A DNA stretch of 64,000 nucleotides. It comes from Pyronema omphalodes (Eukaryota; Ascomycota; Pezizomycetes; Pezizales; Pyronemataceae). Of this stretch, positions 34,653 through 45,724 are shown piece by piece. Position numbers and translations under genes: made by a program. Below the pieces are notes generated by a model that was given only the letters and a program-made list of their open reading frames with translations, did no database searches and was not told where the DNA came from. Within the stretch, counting starts at the first letter, position 1; each line of letters begins with the position of its first letter. The stretch covers positions 671,060 to 735,059 of the forward strand of contig JAJJXM010000028.1 in assembly GCA_024516155.1 (NCBI GenBank), read 5' to 3'.

Positions 34653-36832
34653 GACTCCTCATCATTTTGCTCAATCTCCCAAATCCTGGGCTGAGCATCT
34701 TCCATTATCTCATCCTCGTCCTGCCGCACTGCTGCGGTCTTTGTCTTTTTTGTTTCTTTGGGCTTCTCCTGCCCTTTATTTCCATCATCATCATCGTCTC
34801 TCTTCCTCTTGCCAGAGGAAGCAACCTTTCCTTCGCCAGAGAGTTCTGTTCCTCCAACTGTTTTCTTTGCATAACAATCAAACATCTTATGTCCTGATCG
34901 TCCGCACCTCCAACAGTCTGCCTTCTCCTTTTTATGCTTATCAATTTCGCTCTGAGGAACATTGTTCAGAGCTTCCCTCCCTGACGCAAAGATGGACTTT
35001 TTGTCCTTCTTTCCAGTGAAAACTTTTTTCTCCTTCTTGTCCTTGAATTTATCTTTGTGCTGCACCTCCTTAGGGCGCATAGTCTCTTTATGTTTTCCCT
35101 TGTCCTTATGACGGTCCTCCCGTACTTCCAAAGACTTCTTTTTGTGACCCTTCAATTCTTCATCCAAATTTTCAACAACGTGGGCAGCTTCTTTGACTGC
35201 ATCAATCATTGCTTCGTCGTCAGTTGGGATCCCCCCAAACCTTTGATATACCATCTTTTTAATGGCCGGTGTCATGGCCTCCCAAATTACGTTCCTGTAC
35301 ATCGGACCGATTGCTCCAACACGCATATTCAGGTCCTCCAATTTGGTAATATAATCATCAATATCTCCATCATACTGGAGCTCTGTAATCCTTTTAACAT
35401 CCTTCTGGGCCTCCCGCTTATCCTCGAATCTTGTTTCAATTGAACTTGAGAAAGCTACCCATGTATCCTTCAGTCCTTGCCTCTGGATAGATTTCCGCCT
35501 TTCCTGGTGCCAACTTAACGCCTTGTGCGTAAGTAAGCTTCCAACCCATTTAACCTGATCGTCCTCATCCGGAAAGGCCTTGGCGTATGTTGCGATGTAA
35601 TCTTGAACAGACATCCACCAAGCCCTAAACAAATTTTTATCCTTTCCAGAAAAATATTGAGGAGCCTTCATTTCTGGCATCTTGGGTCTCCTCGGCTCAT
35701 TGACTCCAGATTGCTGCAATTTATTAACAAGTGATTCTAAGAATGCCTCTGTTGCATTCTTTGTTTCCGGGTTCTTTTGTTTTGCCTTTTCCTTGCGTTC
35801 CTGGCGCTTTCTCTCCAAGGCTTTCCTGATGTATTCATCATCTGAATCTTCGTCGTCAGAAGGGTCAGATGGTGGTGGTGGAGGTGGTGGGAGTCCTCCT
35901 CCTGGTGGCTTGCTTCCTCTACCACCGTTTCTGCCGCCATTTTGAACAGATCCATCCACTGAAGGAGGCAACGGGACTTCGGGTGCTCTGCCAAGAGAGG
36001 GAGGTCTGGGAGTCATCTCCTCATGCATAGCCTCGGTTAGAGACTTAGCATCGAAATGCTCCTTCCTCTGGATCTTTGACATAACAAGGTCAATAACCTT
36101 GTTTACCAGCTCCAATTTCTCTTCCTCCCTTTGTTCATAATAGTCCAGTAAGCGCTGCTGATGCATCTCTTCAGCCTTAGACAGAGCTGCGATTCGCCTA
36201 TCCCTTTGCTCATCGTCCTGCTTCCTAATGGCGTCCTGTGTATTTTTCTCAACTGCCCATTCCTCAATTTCTTTATTAATTTCGAGTTGTCTTTGGGTAA
36301 AGGCTTCGAGGATAGCATTCGTTGTTTGAATGCCGTGATTGAGCCTTTCAGCAGCCGCTTGGTTGGCTGCTTCTTTAGCCTTTGTGTCTGTGGCAAGATT
36401 GCCAATTGTCCTCCAAACTTGGCCGGCAAAGTCGTTGCTGGCCTGAACGAGTCGCGTCACGGTTTGTAGGTTGATCTCCTGGTCCAGGTCCCCTTTCTTT
36501 GCCAAGGTATCATAGGCCTTTTGCATACCCTGGGCCATTTCCTGATACAACCCTTTCATCCGCTGTAACTCTTCATTCATAGCAGCCCCAGATCCGACTG
36601 CCTCAACCAACCTCTTGATATCCTCCTCATTGGCGTTCATTCTTTCCATCATTAGAATGACCCAGTCAGGGACTTCCCCCTGATGGAGGGTAGTTCCATG
36701 GTGGACTCTAGGAGTTCCAACCGAAGTAACTTCCTCCCAAGAGCGAGGGCGGGTGATGCTGACAGTATCGCCCATTGGAGCATCAAGTCCATCGTCGTGA
36801 CGGGAAGTGCCGGTGATTCTTCGAGCGGCCAT
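34643..36832 (-). CDS. gag: Gypsy A Gag protein (729 aa)
   Basis: Structural protein of the virus-like particle. Start ATG at 36832, 127 nt inside the 5' LTR edge, with open codons through the TAA at 34643. The N-terminal third is rich in Ala, Glu, Gln and Lys and looks like a long coiled coil (about residues 50-230). A Pro/Gly/Asp linker (PPGGGLPPPPPPPSDP, about 317) follows, then the capsid-like region with APQYFSGKDKNLFRAWW (about 400) and WHQERRK. A basic stretch leads to one zinc knuckle CWRCGRSGHKMFDC (about 640) and an acidic end. At 729 residues it is about twice the length of gag in B (372 aa). The extra part is the N-terminal coiled coil. Confidence 0.93.
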   Translation of the reverse strand: MAARRITGTSRHDDGLDAPMGDTVSITRPRSWEEVTSVGTPRVHHGTTLHQGEVPDWVILMMERMNANEEDIKRLVEAVGSGAAMNEELQRMKGLYQEMAQGMQKAYDTLAKKGDLDQEINLQTVTRLVQASNDFAGQVWRTIGNLATDTKAKEAANQAAAERLNHGIQTTNAILEAFTQRQLEINKEIEEWAVEKNTQDAIRKQDDEQRDRRIAALSKAEEMHQQRLLDYYEQREEEKLELVNKVIDLVMSKIQRKEHFDAKSLTEAMHEEMTPRPPSLGRAPEVPLPPSVDGSVQNGGRNGGRGSKPPGGGLPPPPPPPSDPSDDEDSDDEYIRKALERKRQERKEKAKQKNPETKNATEAFLESLVNKLQQSGVNEPRRPKMPEMKAPQYFSGKDKNLFRAWWMSVQDYIATYAKAFPDEDDQVKWVGSLLTHKALSWHQERRKSIQRQGLKDTWVAFSSSIETRFEDKREAQKDVKRITELQYDGDIDDYITKLEDLNMRVGAIGPMYRNVIWEAMTPAIKKMVYQRFGGIPTDDEAMIDAVKEAAHVVENLDEELKGHKKKSLEVREDRHKDKGKHKETMRPKEVQHKDKFKDKKEKKVFTGKKDKKSIFASGREALNNVPQSEIDKHKKEKADCWRCGRSGHKMFDCYAKKTVGGTELSGEGKVASSGKRKRDDDDDGNKGQEKPKETKKTKTAAVRQDEDEIMEDAQPRIWEIEQNDEESDF
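34646..34652 (-). other. Probable -1 frameshift site GGATTTT, gypsy A
   Basis: On the minus strand gag ends TCG GAT TTT TAA. The heptamer G GAT TTT lies directly before the stop and pol is open in exactly the -1 frame from there. GGATTTA-type sites with a mismatched first triplet are used by some retroviruses. A pseudoknot downstream could not be assessed by eye. Confidence 0.6.
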
Positions 36833-36959
36833 TGTTGGTTGAATGTTTTTGTTTGTAGTTTTTTGTAGGAGGATCTTTTCGTGTCGTCTTGCCCCAGAAG
36901 AGGGTCTTCCGTATACGTGTCGAAAAGTAAACTTAGTAGCTTGAGCCTTAAGTTTATAG

Positions 36960-38319
36960 TGTGAACCTGGGTATTGAGGCTTTCAATACAGAGGCTTTTC
37001 CGATCAGTTGGTGCTTCGTTCGAAAGATATTCAACTAATAGATTTTTTCCAAGAAGCCAGGAAGTTAACTAATCGATCACAGGCCGAATAAACTTAAGGG
37101 TCTCGTCCTGAGGTATTTGGTGTAGAAAGGTATAGTCGTAACAAGAGATCAAGTTGATGATGCTGGAGGAGACGGTGGGAAGACTTAGGGTCTTTTATAG
37201 ACTTTCGTCTACAAGTTCGCCCAGACTTCCCAAGGGAACCAACTTCCAAACTAAGCTTAGGAGATAAGACGTGAGTCAATCCTTTGACAAATCTGCCGAT
37301 GGCTCGCATCATGCTGCATGCGCAATTATATTAATTGCTCACTTGCATGATGTGCCTCGTCTCAGATTAATCCTTGACATTCCTCGCCGTGCTACCACAC
37401 CTTCCAATCAGGTATTGGGGTTAGGCGCCTAGTGGAGGGTTACTCCACTTGAGCGCATAATGCAATGACTCCTCCGATAATAACATGTGAGTCATATATC
37501 GCATGAGTCGTCTTCATCATAGATCTCCCTAGAGAATCTCGATTGCGAGTGAAGGAATCTGACATCATAAGGCAGACTATGCCTTACCGGAGCGCACTGC
37601 CCCGTCACATTCCTGTGTGATGTCATAACAGCCCCACCTGCGCGCACTTGCGCGCAGCCACACCCTGGTGTGTACGCAAACGCCGTCTTATCTTGCAGTT
37701 GGTAGTCATTGGCCTAAGGTCGCGTCATATCAGTTCCATCCAACAGTTTCCCTGAGTGGTGTTCCTTGCTGCAGGACGTCGTCTCATGCTAACGCAATCT
37801 TGACCCTCGTCCTGAGCTCCACTCCTGTTGGCTGACTAGACTCTGCCTTGTTCCTTGGCCGACTATCCACCCAACTCAGACCTCGGATGATCCTATTCGT
37901 CTGCCTTGCACTGTCCTGAGAATTCCCTTCTCTTGCAGGCCCTCTGGTAGCCGTGCTTGGTGGAACACAACCTCAAGTATAAGGAGGTGTCCTTTCGCCG
38001 TCGTCTTCTGTCTCCATCAGCGTCGTCTGTAGTTTTCTCATGGGTAAGTCGACACCCATGAGGTAAGTTGTTCCTCGTTCCCATCCATCTGTGATCCTCC
38101 CAAACTGACAGTGAATAACAGGTAGCGACGCCTCGGGCCGGGATCCTCGTGAGGTCCTTTCGGAAAGTCACGAATCACGTGACGTGGCTAGCTGGAGCTC
38201 CTCAGGGGGTTCCGGCCCGGGATACTAACCTTATTATTCATTCTCCTGCCGAGTTTGCCATGTTCTCTAAATGTTATACATGTTACCTATTCTATACTCA
38301 CACAATATAGGGTGTGACA
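36960..38319 (-). repeat. LTR of gypsy A (5' LTR, promoter side)
   Basis: 1360 bp, TGTGAACCTGGG to AGGGTGTGACA, near-identical to 29417-30776. On the minus strand this is upstream of gag, so the promoter should lie here. The adjacent internal bases (CTATAAACTTAAGGC on the minus strand) do not resemble the usual TGG-starting primer site, so the primer is unknown. Confidence 0.95.
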
Positions 38320-38324
38320 GTCAG

Positions 38325-39215
38325 ATATGTTGACGATGCCCTTACCAGCTCTCACCAGTACCTGGGCCGTCACACCGAAGTGTTCGACGCCGAGCTGTTT
38401 GCGATCTACCGCGCCCTCAAGGAACTTCGGGACAACCGCTTCCTCGACAGGATCATCCTCCAACCCCCCCACTCATCACCATCTTCTCGGATGCTCAGGC
38501 AGCCCTCCGATGCCTAGAAGCCGACCAACCGGGCCCGGGACAGTCCCTCACTCGCCTGATTGCAGACGAAGTGCACTGGCTGCGCCTGAATAGCAATATC
38601 TCTGTCGAATTTCACTGGGTCCCGGGTTACTGCGGAATCACAGAGAACGAGGCCGCTGATGCTGCGGCACAGCAGGGCACCCGCCACCAATGTGACGCCC
38701 TACCCCTGATGAGATGTGACGCCCCCGAGTGCATGGTTCCTCATGAGGTGTCACTCGCGCATCTCGACTGCATCGCCACTGAGACCCGCCGCGACATCAC
38801 CAGACGGTGGATATCACAACGTGCAAAGGACAGCCGCTCGTTCCGTGCCTGCGAGTGATGGGGCCTGCCTGACTCCCTCCGCTCCCTCCCTAAACGCCGC
38901 TCCGCGGTCTTTCTCCAACTTGCGTCTGGACTTGCCCTTATCTGCACGCACCTTGTTCGAGTAAAGAAAAAAGAATCTGACGTGTGCTTGTAGTGCACTT
39001 CCAACGCACGACAAACCCGAGGACACCTCTTTGGAGAGTGTCACCACTGGAGAGGTGAGTACGCAGTACTCAAAAAGGAGGTGGACGCTATCAAGGGGAG
39101 GCGCTGGAGACCGCGAGCGAGGCTCAAAGCGGTGGATTTGTTCAGCGATGATCACTGTACAAAGGTGGTTTTGGAGTATCTTGCGGCCACGGAGATTGGC
39201 AGGCGTTATGAATAG
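38325..39215 (+). pseudogene. LINE F ORF2, C-terminal part: RNase H and Cys/His end
   Basis: Continues the RNase H domain cut at 29416. EVFDAELFAIYRALKEL carries the conserved acidic residue, then FSDAQAALRCLE, VEFHWVPGYCGITENEAAD follow. A frame change occurs between RALKELRDNRFL and FSDAQAALR (near 38460). Later come ITRRWISQRAKDSRSFRACE with a stop at 38856, and the terminal motif CTSNARQTRGHLFGEC (CX..H..C). The frame ends EIGRRYE at the TAG 39213-39215. The 3' UTR runs to about 39513. Confidence 0.8.
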
Positions 39216-39513
39216 GCTGTGGTTAGTGGGCCTGGAGCTGGGATTCATGGGATCATAGTTTGTTTGTCATGCATGAGTTTGTATGGGGTTCGTTTAGACT
39301 GTGTACGACAGTGTTTCGTTCGTTTTTGCTTTCACTGTTTTCTGCTTTTGCACTACATTATTTTTGCTAACTGGGCAGGTTGAGGACAAGGAGATAGGGT
39401 TGCCTCATTAGGCTGTTTAAACCGCGAGGACAGGAAAAACGGATACTTAGCTCCCGCATAGGCCTCAGAGGCCTCGATTGGTGTATGATTAAAATCACAT
39501 CAAATCAAAAAAA

Positions 39514-40490
39514 TTCTATTATCCCCCTGTCACGGATCATCACTCGTCAATCGCCTGGGTTGGGGTTAAGCGAAATTCCCAAATTGTCAAAAAGGTCACC
39601 TGACCTCCCCCCAGGGTTAGGGGTCTGTTCGGATCCCTTTTTGGACATTCCACACCTACAGTCTAGCGATCATCTTATCCGATAAGATAAGATCGGTAAC
39701 GTGTTTCTTATCAGTAGTAGACAGTATGCACACACACTGATCTACTAATGTGCGCAAACGTGACTAGGGTTAGCGCACGATCATCTTGTCGATAATATGA
39801 GACCTAGTCATGTGAACTTATCATTATTGGACCATCGATCGAAACGCAGCTGATCTGGATTCACGTGACTAGGGTTGGGGTTGCACCCGCATGCACACAA
39901 ACCAGGCTTAGCTCGGGTTAGGGGTACGGTCGCACGTGCACGATTAGGGTTATGGAAGCGCGCGCGTGACTTCGCTTAGGGTTACGATATCGCGCACGCG
40001 AGATACGCTAACGAGCGCGCGACGAGGCTGTGCACGCAATCACGCTAATTTGGTTGAACGCGTTAGCGCGTCTAGAACACGCAACCGCGACCACGTTGTT
40101 TACTTAGTTATCTTTCGGGAAAACTCTGCAAATTGGGGCTCGGCGTGTAAGGAGGAAAAATTGTATATAAGAGGAATGTTTCTTTGTTTGTTTATTTTGT
40201 TTTTCTTTTCTCCTTACACAGTTATTTCTTTATTTACAAATTCAAATAAGTTGTCGGTCTTTGTTTACGTCCTCGTTTTCGTCCCCGTCTTTGGATCTCT
40301 TTGTCCCTTGAAATCTCTGTTTATTCCCTTAACTTGTAAACACAGAAATCTCTAAGTTGATGCTTGACACAGCTTAAGAGTTTCTAACGTTGAAGTTATT
40401 ATAAGGATATCTTCATTAAACTCAGGAGTGAATAATTGAGAAGAGCCCTCAGGTTCTCCGTCAGCTGTCTCTCCCTTGTTCGCCGTTACA
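39514..40490 (+). mobile_element. Solo LTR D (gypsy B family), right 977 bp
   Basis: Resumes with TTCTATTATCC, runs through GGATCATCACTCGTC, ATCTTATCCGATAAG and the CG-rich and CCCTAA-like middle, and ends TTCGCCGTTACA. It matches the minus-strand reading of B's LTRs (44567-45685, 57234-58394). With 23974-24054 it forms one LTR of about 1058 bp flanked by CTTGC/CTGGC inside gene R. No internal region of its own remains. Confidence 0.75.
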
Positions 40491-40636
40491 CTGGCGATCC
40501 GGGAACGGCTTTCCTGCAATACCATCTCCCCCGCAGAAGAGACCTCGATGTTTATTCACGGGGTGTTGAAATCCAACCGCTGCAGGATCCCCTCGGTGCA
40601 TCATTTTGCCTGGTACACAGGTATATTGGCACCATG
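40491..40636 (-). pseudogene. Gene R, middle piece (second of three)
   Basis: On the minus strand it reads CQYTCVPGKMMHRGDPAAV, then GFQHPVNKHRGLFCGGDG and KPFPDRQ. It lies between copia element E on its right and solo LTR D on its left. When E and one CCATG are removed, the codons run in phase from the 60553-60831 piece (QLFARGTW) into CQYTCVPGK. Confidence 0.6.
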
Positions 40637-40947
40637 TGTTGAAGTGTATTAAAAGACCGTGATGATTGTTCATTGTGTTCTACCACTGAGCAGAGATCTC
40701 AGGCAGCTTAAATACATAAGATCCAAGACAATTTGTACAGGATGAGTGACATCACTCATAGAAACAAATAGAATAAAAGAAACAACTCGAAGAGTACGAA
40801 TTCACATGATACATCTAGAACCTTCTGTGTTGTCTCCGGTTGCAACTCGTGTGTCATAGGACCTTCTTGAAGATTCCATCACGTGATGTCACTGGGTGAT
40901 CCGCGCTGGAACACCGCATGTGCAAGACATAACAAAAATATTCAACA
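40637..40947 (-). repeat. LTR of copia E (3' LTR)
   Basis: 311 bp with ends TGTTGAAG and ATATTCAACA. Pairs with 60242-60552. The adjacent CTCCCCCGTT at 40948 is the polypurine tract on the opposite strand. Confidence 0.93.
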
Positions 40948-41110
40948 CTCCCCCGTTGCACATGCGTGACTCGAAAATAAACAAAACAAATAAATCCAAC
41001 TCAAAATAAAACAAAACAAGCAAAACAATTGACTTAGGTGAAATCAAACACAACGTAAAATAAAACAAACAAAACAATTTTCTCATGTGATATCCAACTC
41101 AACTCAACAA

Positions 41111-43329
41111 CTAAATGAGTCCAATTTCCTGAACGAACTTCTGGTGCTTCACCCTCCCAAGTGCTTTTGTAAGTCCATCTGCCAGCATTTTGTCTGAAGG
41201 TATGTGTTTCAGATCAATCTTTCCCGTAGCAACTGCCTCATGGAGTGCATAAAAGCGAAGCTGGAGGTGTCTATTTTCGCCTTTGAAATTGCCAGATTTT
41301 AGGACTGTGACGCATGCAAGATTATCATTGAAAATGAGAGGTTGTGTTGACGATCCTGTGGAGGATGGTGAAGGAAATTTGGGTATGCATGGTAAAATTT
41401 CAGAAAGCAGACCTTCAAACCAATCGATCTGCTTTTGGACTGCGGCAGATGCAATGAGTTCAGCTTCCATAGTCGATTGTGCCACAAGTGTCTGTTTCTT
41501 CGATTTCCATAACACCAACATTCCACATACATAGACAAGGTATCCAGTAGTTGATTTACCGGAGTCTTTTTCTCCACCAAGATCAGCATCAGCATAGGCA
41601 TTTATGCTAGTACCAGGTTTCGAATTCAAGGTAAGCTTGAGACTGGCTGTAGCCTGCAGGTAACGAAACAGGTGCTTTACAGCAGTCCAATGTGTGCTAT
41701 TGGGATTCGAAGAAAATCGACCAAGAGTGGTAGTTGCATATGCTATGTCCGGTCTAGAGCCTAGAGCAATATACAATAAACATCCGATGGCCTTCCGATA
41801 TGTAGATTGATTAACTGTGGTGTGCTCTCATGAGAATGCGTTGTGGGATGACGAAGATTGCTGCTGCTCCTCCGGAGGTGGAGGGAGAAGACTCAGCTTC
41901 AATCCTTCTTCCATGGGTGTATGGCGAGGTCGACAGTTTATCATGTTGAATTGCTCAAGGACCTTCGCAATATATCCACATTGATTGATAAAGGCAGTGC
42001 CACTTTTGCGATCAAGTTGAATATCAAGTCCAACATATTGAAAGTGATTTCCAATTGGAATAGTAGCACCTTTAGGGGTGCAGCGTGGAACCGTTGATGA
42101 AGTGCATTACAGAGGGACTGAAGATTGCCACTGGTAGCAGCAAGAATCATAATATCATCGACATAAACTAGAACAATGATTCCTTTCCCATAAAACAGTC
42201 CTAGGGCTGCAATTGAGGCAGTGAGGTTTTGTGTGACAAGAAACTCATACACATCCTCAAACCACCCGCGCGGAGACTGTTTTAAGCCATACAAGGTCTT
42301 CAGAAGACGAACAAGAGGTCGGGGTCTTTTCCAAGGATCCTCCCAGTTTCCTTCAGGTAGCCGTAGGTAAAGTTTCTCATGAAGTGTACTGCCCAGAAAA
42401 GCTGTTGGGCAGTCAAGAATACCAATATGGAAGTTGAACTGCGCAGCTAGACCCAAACAAAAGCCTATAATCGAAGAGTCAACAACAGGAGAAAAGATAG
42501 CATTTCCATCATAGTCCAGACCTTCAACTTGTGTGTAACCCAGGGCAATCAAGCGAGCCTTAAACTTGTCTATCTCCCCCGTGGCTTTGAAGTTCTTAGT
42601 CAGAAGCCATCTACTTTCAATTATTGTTGCGCCTGGGGGCACACTTTCTTGAGGAACAAACACCATTGCTTTGTGACTTGTGAGGGCAGCAGTCTCTGTG
42701 TCAACTGCAGCTGTCCACTGGTCTGCTTCAGATGTCTTCAGTGCAGCTCGAAATGTTTTCGGTCCCGGTTCAACCATAAAGGCTGTGGAAATAACTGGTG
42801 TAAATAGAGCTCTTCCGGACCGTGTGCGAGTGTTTGTTTTGGGTGGTGCAATGTTCATGTCAATTTGGAGGTTTCTGGGAAGATCAGCCTGAGCTGTGGG
42901 GGGAAGGGTAGATGGGATAGCTTCGAAATCTTCTGGAACATCACTGAGTTCAGATTCAGAATCAATCCAATCTCCAGGTGCTCGTTGAGTTGATGGTGTA
43001 GTTGATGGGGCATGTTCAGGTTGGTGTGGAGGTGGAGGTATTGCAGTTTCCGAAAATTGTTGACTTGTGGCTAGTTCTCCCTGAAGCTGCTGATCGGCAT
43101 CATCTTCTATGTGCTGAGAGGAGGGTGATTTTACTGGTGGTAATTCTGGAGGTGTGGGATTTTCCGGAATTTCGAAGGAAATTGTACTTGGTGAGGCTGC
43201 AGATTTCCCAAGTAGTTCTGAGTAAAGACATCCTTCATTGAACTGAATGTCACGAGCTAAGAATTCCCTTTTCGAAACAATATCATAGAGTAGGTATCGC
43301 TGGGATGTTGTTGTGTACCCAATAAAAAT
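41111..43329 (-). pseudogene. Copia E RT and RNase H region
   Basis: From 43329 the frame continues the integrase reading after one TGA. A Pro/Ser-rich linker leads to RT with ESRWLLTKNFKATGEIDKFKARL, LDCPTAFLGSTLHEKLYL and the intact catalytic YVDDIMIL (near 42160). A one-base shift at about 42070 moves the true frame to QYVGLDIQLDRKSG. This runs to a TGA at 41828-41830, then on as GCLLYIALGSRPDIAYA to the copia RNase H (YADADLGGEKDSGKSTTGY, STMEAELIAS) and the stop at 41111. So RT and RNase H are recognisable but broken twice. Confidence 0.88.
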
Positions 43330-44566
43330 TCATTTTCTGGCACGGTCATCTAGCTTCTTCCTCATTGCTGGGGGGGTCCAGGCATAAGCTAGGGATCCAA
43401 AAATTCGAAGCTGTGATATATCTGGTTGGCTGCCAAACCAGAGTTCGTAGGGTGTGGTGTTGGGTAAAGCACGGGTAGGTAGGCGATTTTTGAGAAAAAC
43501 TGCAACTTTAACAGCATCTGCCCAGAAATGATTTGGCCTGCCTGCATGTTTGAGCATGGCGCGAGCAGGGTCCATTACTGTTCGATTGCAGCGCTCGGAG
43601 ATACCATTCTGTTGTGGAGTATAAGGTGTTGAGACCTCCACTTGTATCCCTTCCTTCCGGAGTAAATTCAGAAGCTCAGTACCAGAGTACTCCCCACCAC
43701 CATCCATTCTAAGTCTCAAAATTGATGACCCAAACATTTTCTCAACGGTAGTTTTGTACTCCTGAAGGGCAGTAAAGACCTCAGACTTTGTTCGAATAAA
43801 ATATACATGAGTATATCTTGTGGCATCATCAGTAAACATGACAAAATATCGATAGCCTTTGCGGCTCTGGGTAGGCATTGGGCCACAAACATCCGTATGG
43901 ATGAGCTCTATGCGGTGGGTCTTTGGGGATAAACCACTCTCTTTAGAGAACGGCCTCCGGGCCATCTTTCCAAGAAGGCAAGCCTCACAAACAAAGTCTG
44001 ATGGGCTTCGAGCCTGGAGCTCTATTCCTTTGACTAGGGAAGTGGCGCGCTTAATTGCAAGTAAACTGAGATGTCCCAGGCAAGCATGCCAAAGCAAAAT
44101 GTCCTTAGGATTGACTCTAGCGGACATAGCTGCAAAAACAATTGAACATTCTTCAGGATCAGTGGTGGATAATTTGTCACAGTGAAGGACAAAGAGATCC
44201 TTCTTAATATAGGCCATAGCAATATTACAGGAGTTGACACTTAATGTTGCTTTCTCCTGATCAAAGTGGATCTTCAAGTCTTTTCGATTTAGAGAACGGC
44301 CTCCGGGCCATCTTTCCAAGAAGGCAAGCCTCACAAACACAGTCTGATGGGCTTCGAGCCTGGAGCTCTATTCCTTTGACTAGGGAAGTGGCGCGCTTAA
44401 TTGCAGGTAAACTGAGATGTCCCAGGCGAGCATGCCAAAGCAAAATGTCCTTAGGATTGACTCTAGCGGACATAGCTGCAAAAACAATTGAACATTCTTC
44501 AGGATTGGTGGTGGATAATTTGTCACAGTGAAGGACAAAGAGATCCTTCTTAACATAGGCCATAGC
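43330..44566 (-). pseudogene. Copia E integrase, with internal 346-bp duplication
   Basis: The pre-integrase zinc-binding part LLWHACLGHLSLLAIK with CEACLLGKM is followed by the DDE core: LIHTDVCGPMP, LRMDGGGEYSG and NGISERCNRTVMDPARAML. It then runs to a TGA at 43330. The zinc-binding part occurs twice, because 43942-44287 is repeated by 44288-44566 plus 58400-58466. The 346-bp period is not a multiple of three, so the frame is lost. Gypsy B is inserted in the second unit at 44566 (TSD ATAGC). Confidence 0.88.
43942..44287 (-). repeat. Tandem duplication unit inside copia E (346 bp)
   Basis: Same sequence as 44288-44566 joined to 58400-58466 across gypsy B. Both units begin TTTAGAGAACGGCCTCC and end CAAGTCTTTTCGA. 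279 + 67 = 346 bp, which confirms that B was inserted into one copy. Confidence 0.85.
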
Positions 44567-45685
44567 TGTAACGGCGAACAAGGGAGAGATAGCTGACGGA
44601 GAACCTGAGGGCTCTTCTCAATTATTCGCTCTTGAGTTCAATGGATATAACCTTATAATAACGTCAACGTTAGAAACTCTTAAGCTGTGTCAAGCATCAA
44701 CTTAGAGACTTTCTGTGTTTAGAAGTTCAAGGAAATAAACAAAGATTTCAAGGAACAAAGAGATCCAAAGACGGGAACGAGGACGAGGACGTAAACAAAG
44801 ATTTCGACAAAGTATTTGAATTTGTAAATAAACAAATAACTGTGTAAGGAGAAAAGGAAAACAAAATAAACAAACAAAGAAACAATCCTCTTATATACAA
44901 TTTTTTCTCCTCACACGCCGAGCCACTATTTGCAGATTTTTCCCGAAAAATAACTAAGTAAACAACGCGGTCGCGGTTGCGCGTTCTAGACGCGCTAACG
45001 CGTTCGTACCAAATTAGCGTGTTTGCGTGCACAGCCTCGTCGCGCGCTCGTTAGCGTATCTCGCGTGTGCGGTAGCGTACTTCGCGTGCGCGCTAGCGTA
45101 ACCCTAAGCGTAGTCACGCGCGCGCTTCTGTAACCCTAATCGTGCGCGTGCGTCCGTAACCCTAACCCTAGGTGTGCGCGTACGGTCACAAACCTAACCC
45201 TAGTTTGTGTGCGTGCGGGTCCAACCCCAACCCTAGTCACGTGAATCCAGATCAGCTGCGATTGGAAAGATGATGCAATACTGATAAGGTCACATGACTA
45301 GATCTTATCTTATCGATAAGATGATCGTGCCCTAGCCCTAGTCACCTGTGCGCACATTAGTAGACCAGTGCGCGTGCATACTGATCTACTACTGATTAGA
45401 ACACGTGACCGATCTTATCTAATCGGATAAGATGATCGGTAGACCGTAGGTATGGAATTTCCGAAAAGGGATCCGAGCTGACCCCTAACCCTGGGGGTAG
45501 GTCACGTGACCTTTTTGACAATTTGGGAATTGAGCGTAACCCTAACCCAGGCGAGTGACGAGTGATGATCGAAGACCGAAGGATAATAGAAATAGATAAA
45601 CAAACGAGTGCTGAATCATGAAGCGAATGATAATAGGTGAATGAATGACGAGGAGGGGGAAGGTAATAATTCTCGAGCCGTGACA
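44567..45685 (-). repeat. LTR of gypsy B (3' LTR)
   Basis: 1119 bp. Contains interspersed CCCTAACCCTAG-type motifs, GATAAG-containing palindromes (ATCTTATCTTATCGATAAGA near 45302) and a CG-rich array of GCGTGCGCGNTAGCGTA units. On the minus strand AAGAAAGGGGATGC just inside is the likely polypurine tract. Confidence 0.93.
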
Positions 45686-45724
45686 GCATCCCCTTTCTTG
45701 GACTGAGCTCCGGCGAAGTAACTT

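Larger units (their letters stand above)
29417..38319 (-). mobile_element. Ty3/gypsy chromovirus A, full length (8.9 kb)
   Basis: Complete LTR retrotransposon in minus orientation. It has two 1360-bp LTRs beginning TG and ending CA, a 5-bp TSD (GTCAG), a polypurine tract beside the 3' LTR, gag and pol both open, and pol in the -1 frame. In my reading the two LTRs differ at only two positions (near 29656 versus 37205, and near 29935 versus 37480), so the insertion is recent. It lies in the RNase H region of LINE F, whose frame is continuous if A and one TSD copy are removed. Two decayed relatives of its LTR are at 16191-17510 and 19660-20745. It may still be able to move. Confidence 0.96.
24980..39513 (+). 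mobile_element. Tad1-type LINE F, split by gypsy A
   Basis: Non-LTR retrotransposon on the plus strand. It has ORF1 with zinc knuckles (25060-26510) and ORF2 with endonuclease, RT, RNase H and a terminal Cys/His motif (26522-29416 and 38325-39215). A 3' UTR ends in AAAATCACATCAAATCAAAA at about 39513. It sits inside solo LTR D. The order EN-RT-RNase H with a CCHC ORF1 fits the Tad1 clade of fungi. The 5' boundary is uncertain: it could reach 24055, which would make the element about 6.5 kb without A. No clear target duplication was found. Numerous stops show that it is dead. Confidence 0.8.

Noticed and set aside
23974..40490. D as a full LTR element with two LTRs
   Set aside because: The left 81 bp and right 977 bp are complementary parts of a single LTR, so it is a solo LTR split by a later insertion.
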